From positions 40,194-104,193 of the forward strand of contig JAQMWT010000447.1 of assembly GCA_029834535.1 (NCBI GenBank): 64,000 nt of DNA. The letters are read 5' to 3'. Shown in pieces: positions 47,114-56,661 of this stretch (its first letter is position 1; the number at the start of each line of letters is the position of its first letter). Position numbers and translations under genes: made by a program. The notes beneath the pieces are model-generated. The model had not been told where the DNA came from and did no database searches. It saw nothing but the letters and a program-made list of their open reading frames with translations. Source of the stretch: Chrysophaeum taylorii (Eukaryota; Sar; Pelagophyceae; Pelagomonadales; Pelagomonadaceae).

Positions 47114-48850
47114 ATGGAAACCGTCCGCGTCGCCGGTCGCGTGGCGCGCATCGCGATCGAGATCGGCTTCATCCAGGCGCGGCTGGTGCGCGGCGTGCGC
47201 GTCGAGATCCGCGCGCGTAAGATTCGCGAAGCGTTCGTCCGGCTTGGTCCGGCCTTCGTGAAGATCGGCCAGGCTTTGAGCACGCGGCGCGATGTGTTGC
47301 CGCGGGCGTTGTGCGAGGAGCTCGCGCGACTCCAGGACGAGATGCCGCGGTCGTTGTCGGGCGAGGAGGCGATGCGGATCATCGCCGCGGACCTCGGAGC
47401 GCCCCACGACCATCTTTTCGGCGGTTTGAGCGCGTCGTCCGAACCGGTCGCGACGGCGTCGCTCGGGCAGGTGTACCGGGCCGTGGACCGGTCGACCGGG
47501 CGGCGCGTCGCCGTCAAGGTGCAGCGGCTCGACGTCGAGGGTCTGGTTGCCCTCGACGCCGTCGCGCTCCGGATCGTCGCGAAGTTGCTGGGATGGACGT
47601 TCGGCGCGCGAACAGATTTGGCCAGCGTCGTCGACGAGGTCGTCGGACGCATATCCGAGGAGCTTGACTACGTGCGCGAGGCGCGGGCCGCCGAGCGGTT
47701 CGCGCGGCTCTACGGGAGTTTGGCGGTGGTGCCGCGCGTGGTCTGGAGTTTGAGCGGGTCAAAAGTCCTGACGCTCGAGTGGGTCGACGGCGTCAAACTC
47801 GAGACGTGGAGCCAAAACAAATCGGAACGGGCGAAGAACAATCTGGTCGAGCGCGGGGTTGCGTGCACGGTGACCCAGTTCTTCGAGAAGGGCTTTTACC
47901 ACGGTGACCCGCATCCCGGCAATTTGTTGGTGACGCGGAACGGCGACCTCTGCTACCTCGACTTTGGGAATACGGGCGAGCTCCGGCCTTCGGACCGATT
48001 CGCGCTGATGACCTTGCTGGTGCATTTCGTCAACCGCGATGCCCCGGGCCTCGCGAGGGATTTCGTAAACCTCGGGTGTATCGTGGTCGACAGGAAACCC
48101 TATCCGAGCGGCGCTCCGCCTCCCCGAGAGCTCGCGACGGCGCTCGAGACGACGCTCGCGCGACGACGAACGACGCACCGCTTAAATTTCGCTGGGGTTT
48201 TCGAGCAAGTAAGGGAAGCGTTGCTGCAACCCAAGACTAAGGTGGCCTTCCGCCTGCCGGCGAGGTTCGCGACGATCGCGCGAGCCCTGGGGGCGCTCGA
48301 GGGATCCGTCCTCGCGGTCGACCCGACCTTCCGGGTCGTCGCCGCCGCCTACCCGTACGTCGCGAGGGCCCTGGTCAAGGATTCCTCCAAAGATGGCCGC
48401 GCGGCGCTCCGTCATCTTTTGATCGAAACCGAATCTGGCAGAGTAAGGTGGGCGCGTCTGCGAGCGCTCTTGCCGCTCCAAAGCCCCCAACCTACCAAGC
48501 TTTTTTCTTTCCGCGAGACGATTGCCTGGGTCGGCGCCCCGACGGTCGCCGCCATCATCAGCGACACCCTCGACTTTCTCGAATCGCCCGCGGGATTCAA
48601 GACGCGGGCGAGGCTCTTCCACGACCTCTACGACCTCCTCGACGACGACGAAGACAAAGACGTTGTTGCCACCCCGCCCGCCTGTGTCGTCGCCTCACTC
48701 CTCGAGCAGTTGGGTTTGGTCATCGTCGTGGACGCCCCCGACGTCTGGATCCCCCTCTTGGCGCGCATCGCGAGGTCCCCGCTGGTCTTTCGCTTCGGCC
48801 TCGCACTCCCCTGGTGGAAAATAATCCGAGTCCGTTGGTTTTTTCGATGA
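47114..48850 (+). CDS. ABC1/ADCK/UbiB-type atypical kinase
   Basis: A single-exon frame of 578 residues. The KxGQ motif (LGPAFVKIGQALSTRRD) is at 44-60, the alanine-rich loop equivalent (PVATASLGQVY) at 111-121, the ATP-binding lysine in RVAVKVQR at 135, the catalytic HGDPHPGN at 263-270 and the DFG equivalent DFGNTG at 283-288. These are the hallmarks of ABC1K/ADCK proteins, which regulate ubiquinone or plastoquinone and tocopherol metabolism in mitochondria or plastids. The family usually has a longer N-terminus with an organelle-targeting peptide. Here only 43 residues precede KxGQ, and retroelement D ends about 80 bases upstream, so the original 5' end may have been displaced. The C-terminal 200 residues are less conserved. 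Confidence 0.85.
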   Translation: METVRVAGRVARIAIEIGFIQARLVRGVRVEIRARKIREAFVRLGPAFVKIGQALSTRRDVLPRALCEELARLQDEMPRSLSGEEAMRIIAADLGAPHDHLFGGLSASSEPVATASLGQVYRAVDRSTGRRVAVKVQRLDVEGLVALDAVALRIVAKLLGWTFGARTDLASVVDEVVGRISEELDYVREARAAERFARLYGSLAVVPRVVWSLSGSKVLTLEWVDGVKLETWSQNKSERAKNNLVERGVACTVTQFFEKGFYHGDPHPGNLLVTRNGDLCYLDFGNTGELRPSDRFALMTLLVHFVNRDAPGLARDFVNLGCIVVDRKPYPSGAPPPRELATALETTLARRRTTHRLNFAGVFEQVREALLQPKTKVAFRLPARFATIARALGALEGSVLAVDPTFRVVAAAYPYVARALVKDSSKDGRAALRHLLIETESGRVRWARLRALLPLQSPQPTKLFSFRETIAWVGAPTVAAIISDTLDFLESPAGFKTRARLFHDLYDLLDDDEDKDVVATPPACVVASLLEQLGLVIVVDAPDVWIPLLARIARSPLVFRFGLALPWWKIIRVRWFFR

Positions 48851-48866
48851 TAATAATGTAATAATA

Positions 48867-50111
48867 ATGATGGGAAGCAACAAAAAGTCCGTTGGTTTAG
48901 TTGGGGTGAGTCATTACTACCTTATGAGCCCATCGCCGCCTGCGGCGCAGCAGCTCACGCCGAGCGATGGCGGCAAGTACTGGGTTCAGCTGGCCATCTC
49001 CTTCTTCGGGATCATGTTCTCCTTCATCCTCTACGGTCTCGTGATGGAGTACGCGACGTCAGGTGGTCGAAAACTTCACGAATTGAGCCTCATATTCGTG
49101 ACGAGTTCCTTGTACACGTGCACGGCATACGTCGGCAAGACGGTGCGCGGGGAACAGCCGACGACGGTACCCACCTACAAACTCTTTTGCGTCGCGATGC
49201 TCTCGATGGGGTCGACCTTCTTTTCCGTCAGAAGCCTGAGGTACGTCATCTTCCCCGTCCAGGTCCTCGCGAAATCGTGCAAACCGATACCGGTCATGAT
49301 CATGGGTGCCGTCTTGGGAAAGAGATATCCGATGAAAAAGTACATAAACGTCCTGGTCATCACGATCGGGGTCGCGCTTTTTATGGGAGGCGGTTCGAGC
49401 GGCGGCCGCAAAAGGGGCGACGACGATTCGAGCGGGAACACCATGATGCTCGTCGGATGTTTTATGTTGTTCATCTCCCTATCTTTCGACGGAGCCTGCG
49501 GGGCCTACGAGGACAAAATCATGGCGAACGACCACGTGGGCCCCTTCGAGCTCATGTTCAACATTCAGCTCGGCAAGACGATCCTCGCCTTCATGGGCTT
49601 GGTCTTTCTCAACGAAATCGACTATTTCTTTCAGATGTGCGCCGAAACGGGACCCGTGCTCCTCGTCCTCGGCCTCACGGGCGCGGCCGGCCAGGTCTTT
49701 ATCTTCGTCACCATCGCGCAGTTTGGCGCGCTCATGTGCTCTCTTATCGGCCTCGCCAGAAAAATCACCACGCTCGTCGCCTCCATCATCGTCTACTCCC
49801 ACCCCCTCTCCCTCGAGCAGGCCGCGGGCCTTGTCCTCGCTGTCGGCGCCATGATCTACAACTTCATGGACAAGGGCAAGAAGAAGAACACGTCCTCTTC
49901 TTCCTCTGCACCACGAGTCGACCAGCGAGACGTCGAAATGGCCAAGGTCAAGGAGCTCAAGCCCCTCATTGCGGACGACGGCAAGCCGACGGCGGAGGAG
50001 GAGGACGACGACGACGAATTTGGCGGCGGCGGCGGCGGTGAGGAGGAGGAGGAGGAGGAGGAGGCCGACCCGGTGGTAGTTACCGCCGCCACTCCCCCCG
50101 CGAGACAATAA
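48867..50111 (+). CDS. SLC35B1-like nucleotide-sugar / ER nucleotide transporter (UAA family)
   Basis: A single-exon frame of 414 residues; the second in-frame ATG region (MSPSPPAAQQ, 48924) is an alternative start. Eight to ten hydrophobic spans run from about 38 to 340. KSCKPIPVMIMG at 136-147 followed by KRYPMKKYINVLVITIGVALFM is the core signature of the UAA/SLC35B family and closest in pattern to SLC35B1. Later spans include LTGAAGQVFIFVTIAQFGALMCSLIGLARK and TTLVASIIVYSHPLSLEQ, also typical. SLC35B1 resides in the ER and exchanges ATP/ADP or UDP-sugars. A GGSSGGRKRGDDDSSG loop near 172-190 is an insertion. The cytosolic tail is long and acidic (DDDDEFGGGGGG then E-rich), unusual for the family. 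The gene starts 16 bases after the ABC1 kinase stop. Confidence 0.85.
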   Translation: MMGSNKKSVGLVGVSHYYLMSPSPPAAQQLTPSDGGKYWVQLAISFFGIMFSFILYGLVMEYATSGGRKLHELSLIFVTSSLYTCTAYVGKTVRGEQPTTVPTYKLFCVAMLSMGSTFFSVRSLRYVIFPVQVLAKSCKPIPVMIMGAVLGKRYPMKKYINVLVITIGVALFMGGGSSGGRKRGDDDSSGNTMMLVGCFMLFISLSFDGACGAYEDKIMANDHVGPFELMFNIQLGKTILAFMGLVFLNEIDYFFQMCAETGPVLLVLGLTGAAGQVFIFVTIAQFGALMCSLIGLARKITTLVASIIVYSHPLSLEQAAGLVLAVGAMIYNFMDKGKKKNTSSSSSAPRVDQRDVEMAKVKELKPLIADDGKPTAEEEDDDDEFGGGGGGEEEEEEEEADPVVVTAATPPARQ

Positions 50112-50156
50112 AAACAACAACGACGTTATTCTTGAATCTCTCTTTATCGGTCGGTT

Positions 50157-50205
50157 CGGTTCGAGTCGAGTCGAGTCGAGTCGAGTCGAGTCGAGTCGAG
50201 TCGCG
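50157..50205. repeat. (TCGAG)n pentanucleotide microsatellite
   Basis: About eight TCGAG units immediately downstream of the transporter gene. A second tract, GATA x5, lies at 50317-50336 directly before the start codon of the next gene. Confidence 0.9.
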
Positions 50206-50342
50206 TCGGCCGGGGGATAAATTGATAATCAATGGAGGAGTAGTAGAAGTGCGCAACCCCCCCCTCTCTTGTAAGTAAAATCCTGTCGCATAATATCCAC
50301 AGCGCGCACGCCAAGATAGATAGATAGATAGATAGAAGATAG

Positions 50343-52427
50343 ATGCCCGTGTTCCGACATCCCAAGTTCGAGTTGGTAGGACGGAAGGTGTCAGGGGAGG
50401 TCCCGGACAGCGAGTACGAGTCGGTGGTGACCGCCCTGACGACGTACGTCCAGGAGGCGATGCGGGAGCTCGGGCTACGCGAGGTGTGGATCCCCGAAAA
50501 AAACGCCGCGGCCAGGTGCTGCGTATTCGCCTCGGAAAAGCTCGACAAGGCGAAGAAAATCCTCGTCATCCTCCAGAACCGCGTCGGAGGCGTCCCAGGA
50601 ATCTGGAGCCGGTCGTTGTGCGTCAAGCAGGGCCTCGACATAGGGTCGATGCTCCCGGCGATCGAGCGCGCTCTCGGGGACGGTTACGCCGTCGTCGTTC
50701 CAAACCCAAACACGAACACCGTGAACCGCGTGCCGATCCTTCACTCGTTGTCCCCCGAGGACCACGTCCTGCATATCTGGGACACCATCGTTCCCGCGGA
50801 GGTCCCGACCTACCTTCTTACTCTCGGCAACGGCGCGAGCCTCGCGGTCGACGTCGTCGAACGCGAGCAGGTCCGCGAGATGAGAACTGTCGCCGTCGCG
50901 GCCGTCGAGCCCTCGCAGGTCGCGGGATCCGACATCGACGAGGCGACGCGGGCGCGGTTGGCGCGCATCGTGCTCGCCTTCGAAGGGAACGCCAAGCACG
51001 AGTATCCGGCTCGCCTCTCGCGGGCAGAAGCTCGCCTCGGCTGTCGGTGCTTCGCCGTGCGGTCGGATAACCTCGGCCGCACGATGGCTAGTTCCCTCGA
51101 CAGCATTTTTGCGTACTTTAAGTCGGAGGCGACGGCGGCGGCGGACTATGCCGCTGGCGAAGCGCAGCGCGCCGCGCTCGTCGATTTCCAAGTCGACGAC
51201 GGCGGTCCTCGGACCACTTTCTACGACGACGACGAGGACGAGGAGGATGAGGGGGGCCGAGTGGGGATAAGACCCTCGTGCGCCCCGGGTCTGGTCCGCG
51301 TGTTCTCCCGGCTGCTGTTCCGGCAACGCACGACCGAAAAAAAGAAAGAAGAAGAAGAAAACAACAGAAAAGAAGGGTCGACGCGAGCCGACTACGAATT
51401 TCTAGTACTCGTGGGAAAAGGCGCCTTCGGCAAGGTTTTTATGGCGCGCCATATCCACACGCAAACCATCTGCGCGGTGAAAGTCCTCAAAAAGCACGAG
51501 GTCGTCCAGCACAAGCAGGTCGAACACACGCTCTCCGAGCGACAGGTCTTGTCCGACACGATACATCCGTTCGTAGTTCGACTCCGAGCTGCGTTCCAGT
51601 CTACCATGGCTTTGTACCTCGTCACAGACTTTTACAACGGCGGGACCTTGTACTACCATCTTCGCCGCGCCCCCAAAGGCTACTTCGACGAGCCGAGGGC
51701 GAAGTTTTACGCGGCCGAAATATTGCTCGGCCTCGATCACCTCCACCACAACGGCGTTGTCTACAGGGACCTCAAGCTCGAAAATATCCTCCTCGATTTC
51801 AAGGGCCACATCGCGATCACTGATTTTGGCCTTTCCAAACGAGCCTTGGCAGACGTCTACCACAACGTCATGGATAGCTTCTGCGGGACGCCCGACTATA
51901 TCGCGCCAGAGATGCTCCAGGGGCTCTCCTACAACGCGACCGTCGACTGGTGGAGCTACGGCATTTTGACCTTCGAGATGCTCGGCCGTCGATCACCCTT
52001 TTACGACAAAAACAGGGACGCGATGTACGCGAAAATCATCAAGACGACCGTCATAAGCTTCCCGACCCACTTCTCTGCCCCCGCCAAGGCCCTCCTCGAC
52101 GCTCTCCTCCGAAAAGATCCCCATCGCAGGCTCGGCGCCCCCCCGGGGGGAGCGGCCGACATCAAGAAGCACCACTTCTTTCGGTCCATCAATTTTACAA
52201 ACCTCCTCGAAAAAAATCTTAACCCCCCGTGGATGCCCGAGCTCAAGAGCGAAACCGACACCGCCTACGTCCCGAGCTCCTACAAGACTGTCGATCCCGC
52301 CACATTGCTCCCCTCAGAGACTACCGAGCCAACCATATTCCAGCGCCGCCGAAGGGCTGCCAACGATGACAAAACCTGGAACAACTTCAACTTCAAACCC
52401 CAAACCCTAACGGCCCTCGACGAGTGA
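50343..52427 (+). CDS. Arb2-like domain fused to AGC-family protein kinase
   Basis: A single-exon frame of 694 residues. Residues 1-250 resemble the Arb2/FAM172 domain (alpha/beta-hydrolase-like): KKILVILQNRVGGVPGIWSRSL at 71-92, QGLDIGSMLPAIERALGDGYAVVVPNPN at 96-123, matching 'D.GT..P.I..A...GY.V...NPN'. The expected nucleophile region reads LTLGNGAS, without the usual serine. A charged linker (DDDEDEEDE, then EKKKEEEENN) follows. Residues 350-640 are an AGC kinase: GKGAFGKV at 358, AVKVLKK (K380), VYRDLKLEN with D476, TDFGLSK at 493, the activation segment GTPDYIAPE and the DWWSYG/RLGAP end. A C-tail with PWMPELKSETDTAYV follows. Family members phosphorylate basophilic Ser/Thr sites. The gene lies 230 bases after the transporter. 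Confidence 0.8.
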   Translation: MPVFRHPKFELVGRKVSGEVPDSEYESVVTALTTYVQEAMRELGLREVWIPEKNAAARCCVFASEKLDKAKKILVILQNRVGGVPGIWSRSLCVKQGLDIGSMLPAIERALGDGYAVVVPNPNTNTVNRVPILHSLSPEDHVLHIWDTIVPAEVPTYLLTLGNGASLAVDVVEREQVREMRTVAVAAVEPSQVAGSDIDEATRARLARIVLAFEGNAKHEYPARLSRAEARLGCRCFAVRSDNLGRTMASSLDSIFAYFKSEATAAADYAAGEAQRAALVDFQVDDGGPRTTFYDDDEDEEDEGGRVGIRPSCAPGLVRVFSRLLFRQRTTEKKKEEEENNRKEGSTRADYEFLVLVGKGAFGKVFMARHIHTQTICAVKVLKKHEVVQHKQVEHTLSERQVLSDTIHPFVVRLRAAFQSTMALYLVTDFYNGGTLYYHLRRAPKGYFDEPRAKFYAAEILLGLDHLHHNGVVYRDLKLENILLDFKGHIAITDFGLSKRALADVYHNVMDSFCGTPDYIAPEMLQGLSYNATVDWWSYGILTFEMLGRRSPFYDKNRDAMYAKIIKTTVISFPTHFSAPAKALLDALLRKDPHRRLGAPPGGAADIKKHHFFRSINFTNLLEKNLNPPWMPELKSETDTAYVPSSYKTVDPATLLPSETTEPTIFQRRRRAANDDKTWNNFNFKPQTLTALDE

Positions 52428-52634
52428 CTGACTGAGACTGAGACTGAGACTGAGACTGAGACAGTCAGTACTAACCCTGAATCGATGATCGGTCGGCCAC
52501 TAGACGTCAGTATAGGGATGAGGTCATCCATCCATCTCGTGACCCTAAATTAATTCCAGTTCAGTTGGGACCTTGGTCCCAATCCTGCTGCTGTATCCGA
52601 ATTGAAGAAGTCGAGAGGATCGATTCCCTCGGCG
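52428..52634. other. Intergenic with (GAGACT)n tract
   Basis: Five GAGACT units at 52433-52462 directly follow the kinase stop. The rest is the presumed upstream region of the hydrolase gene. Confidence 0.6.
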
Positions 52635-54113
52635 ATGTTGTGTGTGTTCTTGAGCGTGTTGGTTCCAGGTTCGGCAGCACACAAGGTGACGAGGGAGACG
52701 ATCACGTCGTGGGACGGGACCAAGCTCCAGGCGCGCGTGATGGTTGGGTCGAGGAACACGTCGATCAACGTGTTTATAAACTCGTGGGCGATGCCGTCGG
52801 TGGAGTATCACGTTCCAATGGAGGAGATGGACGCGATCTGCGTCGAGTACGAAACGAGAGGGTTCTGGTTCTCCGCGGGTCGCGTGGATTTCGGGGGTCC
52901 CTCGGACGTGAACGACACCGCGACGGTGATCGGGTGGGCGGTCGAGCAGTTTGGCGAGCTCCCCGTGAGCGTAGTGGGGGTCTCGTACGGCGCGGGCTTG
53001 AGCCTCCTCGCCGCCGCGCACGATCCGCGGATCCGCAGGGTCGTGGCATACTCGGCATGGGGGGATCTCGAGGGGGAACTGAACTGGAACGACAGCCCGA
53101 GTCGCGTATGGGGAACGTTGTTGCTAGGCCTCGGAGCTCTCACCGGACGCCTCGACAGCGAGGTGTTTGAGATCTGGGAGGATGTCAAGCACCATCGCAA
53201 CCTCGGAAAGGTGGAGGAGTGGACGCGGCCGCGTTCTCCGGCGACTTACGCGGCCGAGTTGGCGAAGAACGACCCGGCCGTGCTGATGCTGTCTGATCTG
53301 GACGACAACTTGTTTCACTCGCACCAGGCGCTCAAGCTGTGGGGCGCTTTAAACCTGTCGCGCAAGGCGCTTATTTTCGGCCGAGGCACGCACGCCGAGT
53401 CCGAGTTGCCGGGGCTATTCGGGGCTGATTGGGCCGCCTCGGTCGAGCCGTGGCGCGCCGCAAAAGACTGGCTCGAGGGGACCAGCGAGGCGACTGTGAC
53501 GTTTGCTGTCGAGAATTCCAACGCGACGCGCCACTACGAGTCGTGGCCGCCGCCATCGCACGAAGAGACCGAGTTCGAGCTCGTCTCTGCCACCATCGAA
53601 CGCGGAAGTTTGCCGTCGGGGTCGTTGCGGACGGGAGTGCCCGTCGTGAGCGACTTTTTGAAGCCGCTGCTCCCGATACCCGCGGCGGACATCGATTGGG
53701 CCGACTCGCGGTATTCGGTGGTGGCGGAGTCCGAGTCGGCTTTCGACGAGACCGTCCAGGCGTGCGGCGTGCCGTATCTCGAGAATCTCGTCTTCCAGTC
53801 GGGGCAAGACAAGGTCCAGCTCTACGCATACCTCTACGAGCTAGACTCCCGGCGCCGCCTCGGGCGGCTCCTGAGCCACGTGCCCTTGTCGGTGTGGAAC
53901 GCGACCAAGGGCGTCAACATCACGATCCCCAAGCTCGAGCTCCACACCACGTGCTTCCAGGTCCCCGCGGGTCACTCCCTGGCCCTCGGGATCAATATGA
54001 AGGACTCCCTCTACACTCCTGCGACTACGGAGCCGCGAGCTTCTTTGACTATTGTCGCAGGGAAGATTGTGGTCCCCCTCCTCATTAGTAATAATAATTC
54101 GAGGTACGACTAG
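52635..54113 (+). CDS. Secreted alpha/beta hydrolase, X-Pro dipeptidyl-peptidase (S15/CocE)-like
   Basis: 492 residues from the first ATG, which yields a good signal peptide (MLCVFLSVLVPGSAAHK). The catalytic domain has TSWDGTKLQA near 25, RGFWFSAGRVDFGGP near 75-89, the nucleophile elbow GVSYGAG with Ser117, SDLDDNLF near 220-227 for the acidic residue and GRGTHAE with His253. This order is that of S15/CocE-type esterases and peptidases. The C-terminal half (about 285-470) has the jelly-roll style seen after such domains: FELVSATIERGSLPSGSLRTG, VQLYAYLYELDSRRRLGRLLSH and VPAGHSLALGI. The family cleaves Xaa-Pro dipeptides or ester and acyl bonds; the substrate is unknown. Likely extracellular or vacuolar. 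Confidence 0.8.
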   Translation: MLCVFLSVLVPGSAAHKVTRETITSWDGTKLQARVMVGSRNTSINVFINSWAMPSVEYHVPMEEMDAICVEYETRGFWFSAGRVDFGGPSDVNDTATVIGWAVEQFGELPVSVVGVSYGAGLSLLAAAHDPRIRRVVAYSAWGDLEGELNWNDSPSRVWGTLLLGLGALTGRLDSEVFEIWEDVKHHRNLGKVEEWTRPRSPATYAAELAKNDPAVLMLSDLDDNLFHSHQALKLWGALNLSRKALIFGRGTHAESELPGLFGADWAASVEPWRAAKDWLEGTSEATVTFAVENSNATRHYESWPPPSHEETEFELVSATIERGSLPSGSLRTGVPVVSDFLKPLLPIPAADIDWADSRYSVVAESESAFDETVQACGVPYLENLVFQSGQDKVQLYAYLYELDSRRRLGRLLSHVPLSVWNATKGVNITIPKLELHTTCFQVPAGHSLALGINMKDSLYTPATTEPRASLTIVAGKIVVPLLISNNNSRYD

Positions 54114-54237
54114 AGAGAGGTGTGTGTGTGTGTGCCGCCGCCGGCTACCGCCTAATAATAATGTGAGGACTGGGCAGGACCACGTGGCATCCTTTTCCCC
54201 GGGCTCTGGCTGGTGGGTGCTGATCCTCCTACACAAG

Positions 54238-56661
54238 ATGGTGGAGCGGTCCCCCGTTTGGCGCCGCGACCCCGAAAAGGAGAAACTCCTGTTGACAACA
54301 ACAACAACAACGACGACGACGAGTAGTGAGAAGGGCAAGGTGCGGGCCGTGGTGCGCGAGTGCACGCGGGGTCTGCTCGCGCTGTACGTGCGCATCGCGC
54401 GGGAGAGAGAGGGGTGTCCTGCCTTGCGCCGCAAGCAGGGGGCGAATAAGGTGTACGCCGCCTCGAGCCTCGCTCTCGAGGCGTGGGCCAGCACGGTGCC
54501 GCGGCGCGTGCTGACGCACCCCGCGACCGCCGCCGAGGGCCGCGACAACGAGGAATCGGACATAATTTGTCGCGCGGGCGACGTCCTGGTCGCGTCCGGC
54601 ACGGACGCCGATCCGGTGACGTTCGAGGTGGTGGACCGCCTCGGGAAGGGGAGCTTTGGTCAGGTGTTTCGGTGTCGGAGCGCCAAGACGGGGCGGCTGG
54701 TGGCCATAAAGGTGGTGAAGTCGAAGCACGCGTACAAGCAGCAGGCTCTGGTGGAGGCGCAGCTCGCGCGAGCGCTCAACAGGGCTGCAAATCCTCACAT
54801 CGTCAAGTTCTGGGGAGATTTTGTGTTCGACAACCACGTGTGCCTCGTGTTCGAGGCGCTCTCGATGAACATGTACGAGCTGCTGAAGCAAAACCAATTC
54901 CGAGGGCTCCCTCTCGGGTCGGTGAGGCTCTTCACTAGGCAGATTGTTGAGGCGCTCCGCGCGCTCGACGAGGCGCGAATCATCCACTGCGATCTCAAGC
55001 CGGAGAACATCTTGCTCGTGCGCGCGACGGGTGCCGCCGCCGACGACGACGACGAGGGCCCGAGCGTGGTGAAGGTTATCGACTTTGGGTCGGCGTGCTG
55101 CGAAGGGAACGCGACGCAAACCTACGTGCAGAGTCGATTCTACCGCGCCCCAGAGGTCCTGCTGGGCGCCGCGTACGACTGCGCCATAGACATCTGGAGC
55201 TGTGCCTGCGTTTCCGCCGAGCTCATGGTCGGGCTTCCGATTTTCCCGGGAACCTCGTCGTACGACCAGCTTACGCGCATCGTCGACATGTTTGGCCTCC
55301 CGCCTAACGACCTCCTCTCGCGGTCGGCCGACGCCCTGGACTACTTTGTTCTGGTCGGCGGCGCATCGACCTACCAGCTGAAGACCCCGGAGCAGTACGC
55401 GCGCGACAACAAAACCTCGGTCCGCGAGTCGAAAAAATACTTCGAGTACGCCTCGCTCCCCGAGATCATCGCGCACTACCCCGTTCGCGAGGGCCTCTCG
55501 CTCGCGGAGATCGCCAAGGTGCGCGCCGAGCGCAAGGTCTTTTCTCATTTTCTTCTGGGGCTCCTGCGGTACGCCCCGCACGATCGCTGGACCCCGACCC
55601 AAGCGCTGACCCACCCCTTCCTCGTCGACGACGCTTCCCTCGACCGTTGGCGCCCACCCGAGTGCAAGCGATCCGAGGAGAGGCGCGTCTTCGGACGCTG
55701 GGGACCCCCCGCCGCCGCTGGCTACCAGTACAGCAGACACCTCCAGCGCCCCTACGACCTCTACCGCGCCCCCTCCTACGTCGCCCCCTCCTACGCCTCG
55801 GCGCCCTGCTACGCTTCGGCCCCGTGCGCCACCGGAGCGATCGGTAATAATCGTCGACCTATCGAACATCCCGCCTCGACCACCCTTCGCTTCGACAAGA
55901 CAGAGAGGCGCGCCGCCAAGCCCCAGCAGAAACCCCGCTTCCAGTCGGGCCTCGCGCGACAGCTCGCCCAGCATCCACCGCCCGACGTCCGCCGCCTCGC
56001 CGTCGAGGACGCCATCCCGTCGATGCTCATGCCGCCGCCGCCGCCGGGACTCCCGTTCGGCGGAGGCGACGCTTCCGCGCCCGACCTCCTCGACTCGCCC
56101 AACCGCCGTCGCCGCGCCCCGCCGCCCCTCACCAAGGGCTCCTCGATGGGCGCGATCGACGAGCGATGGGGCGGCCCCGCGGCCGACGACCCCGCCTCGG
56201 CCGACGACCCCGCCGCGGCCCAACAACAACAACAACAACAACAACAACAGCGAGACCACCACCCGCCGCTGCAGCCCCTCGCGCCGCCCTTCCAGCAACA
56301 CTTCCATTACCAGCACTACCCCCCACCCCAAGACTACCTCGTTCCCCTCCGCCGCACGGTCACCATGACTGCCGCGCAATGGTGCACCGTCCAGCAGCGA
56401 GAGCCCCTCTACGGCCTCCCGCCCCCCCCGCCGCCCCACAGGCTCGCTTCCTCCTACACGGCACCGCAGAGACCGAGACGACCCAGCGACCCCATCCACC
56501 GCGACTCGGACTTCTCCGCGGCTCTTCAGCGACCCAAACACCGCGAGAAGAAAAAGCCCTCGGCCTCTCCTCGCGCTCGACCCTCCGCCTCGGTACAGGA
56601 CCGCCGTCGCCCGCGATACAAGAGCGACGACCACCCCTCCAAGTCCCAGGCGACCCTCTAG
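54238..56661 (+). CDS. YAK1-type DYRK family protein kinase
   Basis: Taking the ATG at 54238 (MVERSPVWRRD) gives 807 residues; an upstream extension overlaps the hydrolase gene and is unlikely. The kinase domain runs from about 128 to 480: GKGSFGQV at 136, VAIKVVKSK (K158), IIHCDLKPENILL at 248-260, IDFGSACCEG at 281 and the activation-loop YVQSRFYRAPEVLLG at 296, whose tyrosine is the autophosphorylation site in DYRKs. GLPIFPGTSSYDQLTRIVDMFGLPP matches the YAK1 subgroup. An insert (ATGAAADDDDEGPS) sits between subdomains VIb and VII. The 300-residue C-terminal tail is proline-, alanine- and glutamine-rich (QQ run near 720) and probably disordered. YAK1 kinases slow growth in response to TOR and stress. 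Only 124 bases separate it from the hydrolase. Confidence 0.85.
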   Translation: MVERSPVWRRDPEKEKLLLTTTTTTTTTSSEKGKVRAVVRECTRGLLALYVRIAREREGCPALRRKQGANKVYAASSLALEAWASTVPRRVLTHPATAAEGRDNEESDIICRAGDVLVASGTDADPVTFEVVDRLGKGSFGQVFRCRSAKTGRLVAIKVVKSKHAYKQQALVEAQLARALNRAANPHIVKFWGDFVFDNHVCLVFEALSMNMYELLKQNQFRGLPLGSVRLFTRQIVEALRALDEARIIHCDLKPENILLVRATGAAADDDDEGPSVVKVIDFGSACCEGNATQTYVQSRFYRAPEVLLGAAYDCAIDIWSCACVSAELMVGLPIFPGTSSYDQLTRIVDMFGLPPNDLLSRSADALDYFVLVGGASTYQLKTPEQYARDNKTSVRESKKYFEYASLPEIIAHYPVREGLSLAEIAKVRAERKVFSHFLLGLLRYAPHDRWTPTQALTHPFLVDDASLDRWRPPECKRSEERRVFGRWGPPAAAGYQYSRHLQRPYDLYRAPSYVAPSYASAPCYASAPCATGAIGNNRRPIEHPASTTLRFDKTERRAAKPQQKPRFQSGLARQLAQHPPPDVRRLAVEDAIPSMLMPPPPPGLPFGGGDASAPDLLDSPNRRRRAPPPLTKGSSMGAIDERWGGPAADDPASADDPAAAQQQQQQQQQQRDHHPPLQPLAPPFQQHFHYQHYPPPQDYLVPLRRTVTMTAAQWCTVQQREPLYGLPPPPPPHRLASSYTAPQRPRRPSDPIHRDSDFSAALQRPKHREKKKPSASPRARPSASVQDRRRPRYKSDDHPSKSQATL

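Noticed and set aside
52602-52634. Start of the secreted hydrolase upstream of 52635
   Set aside because: The upstream codon is TTG, not ATG; starting at 52635 gives a clean signal peptide.
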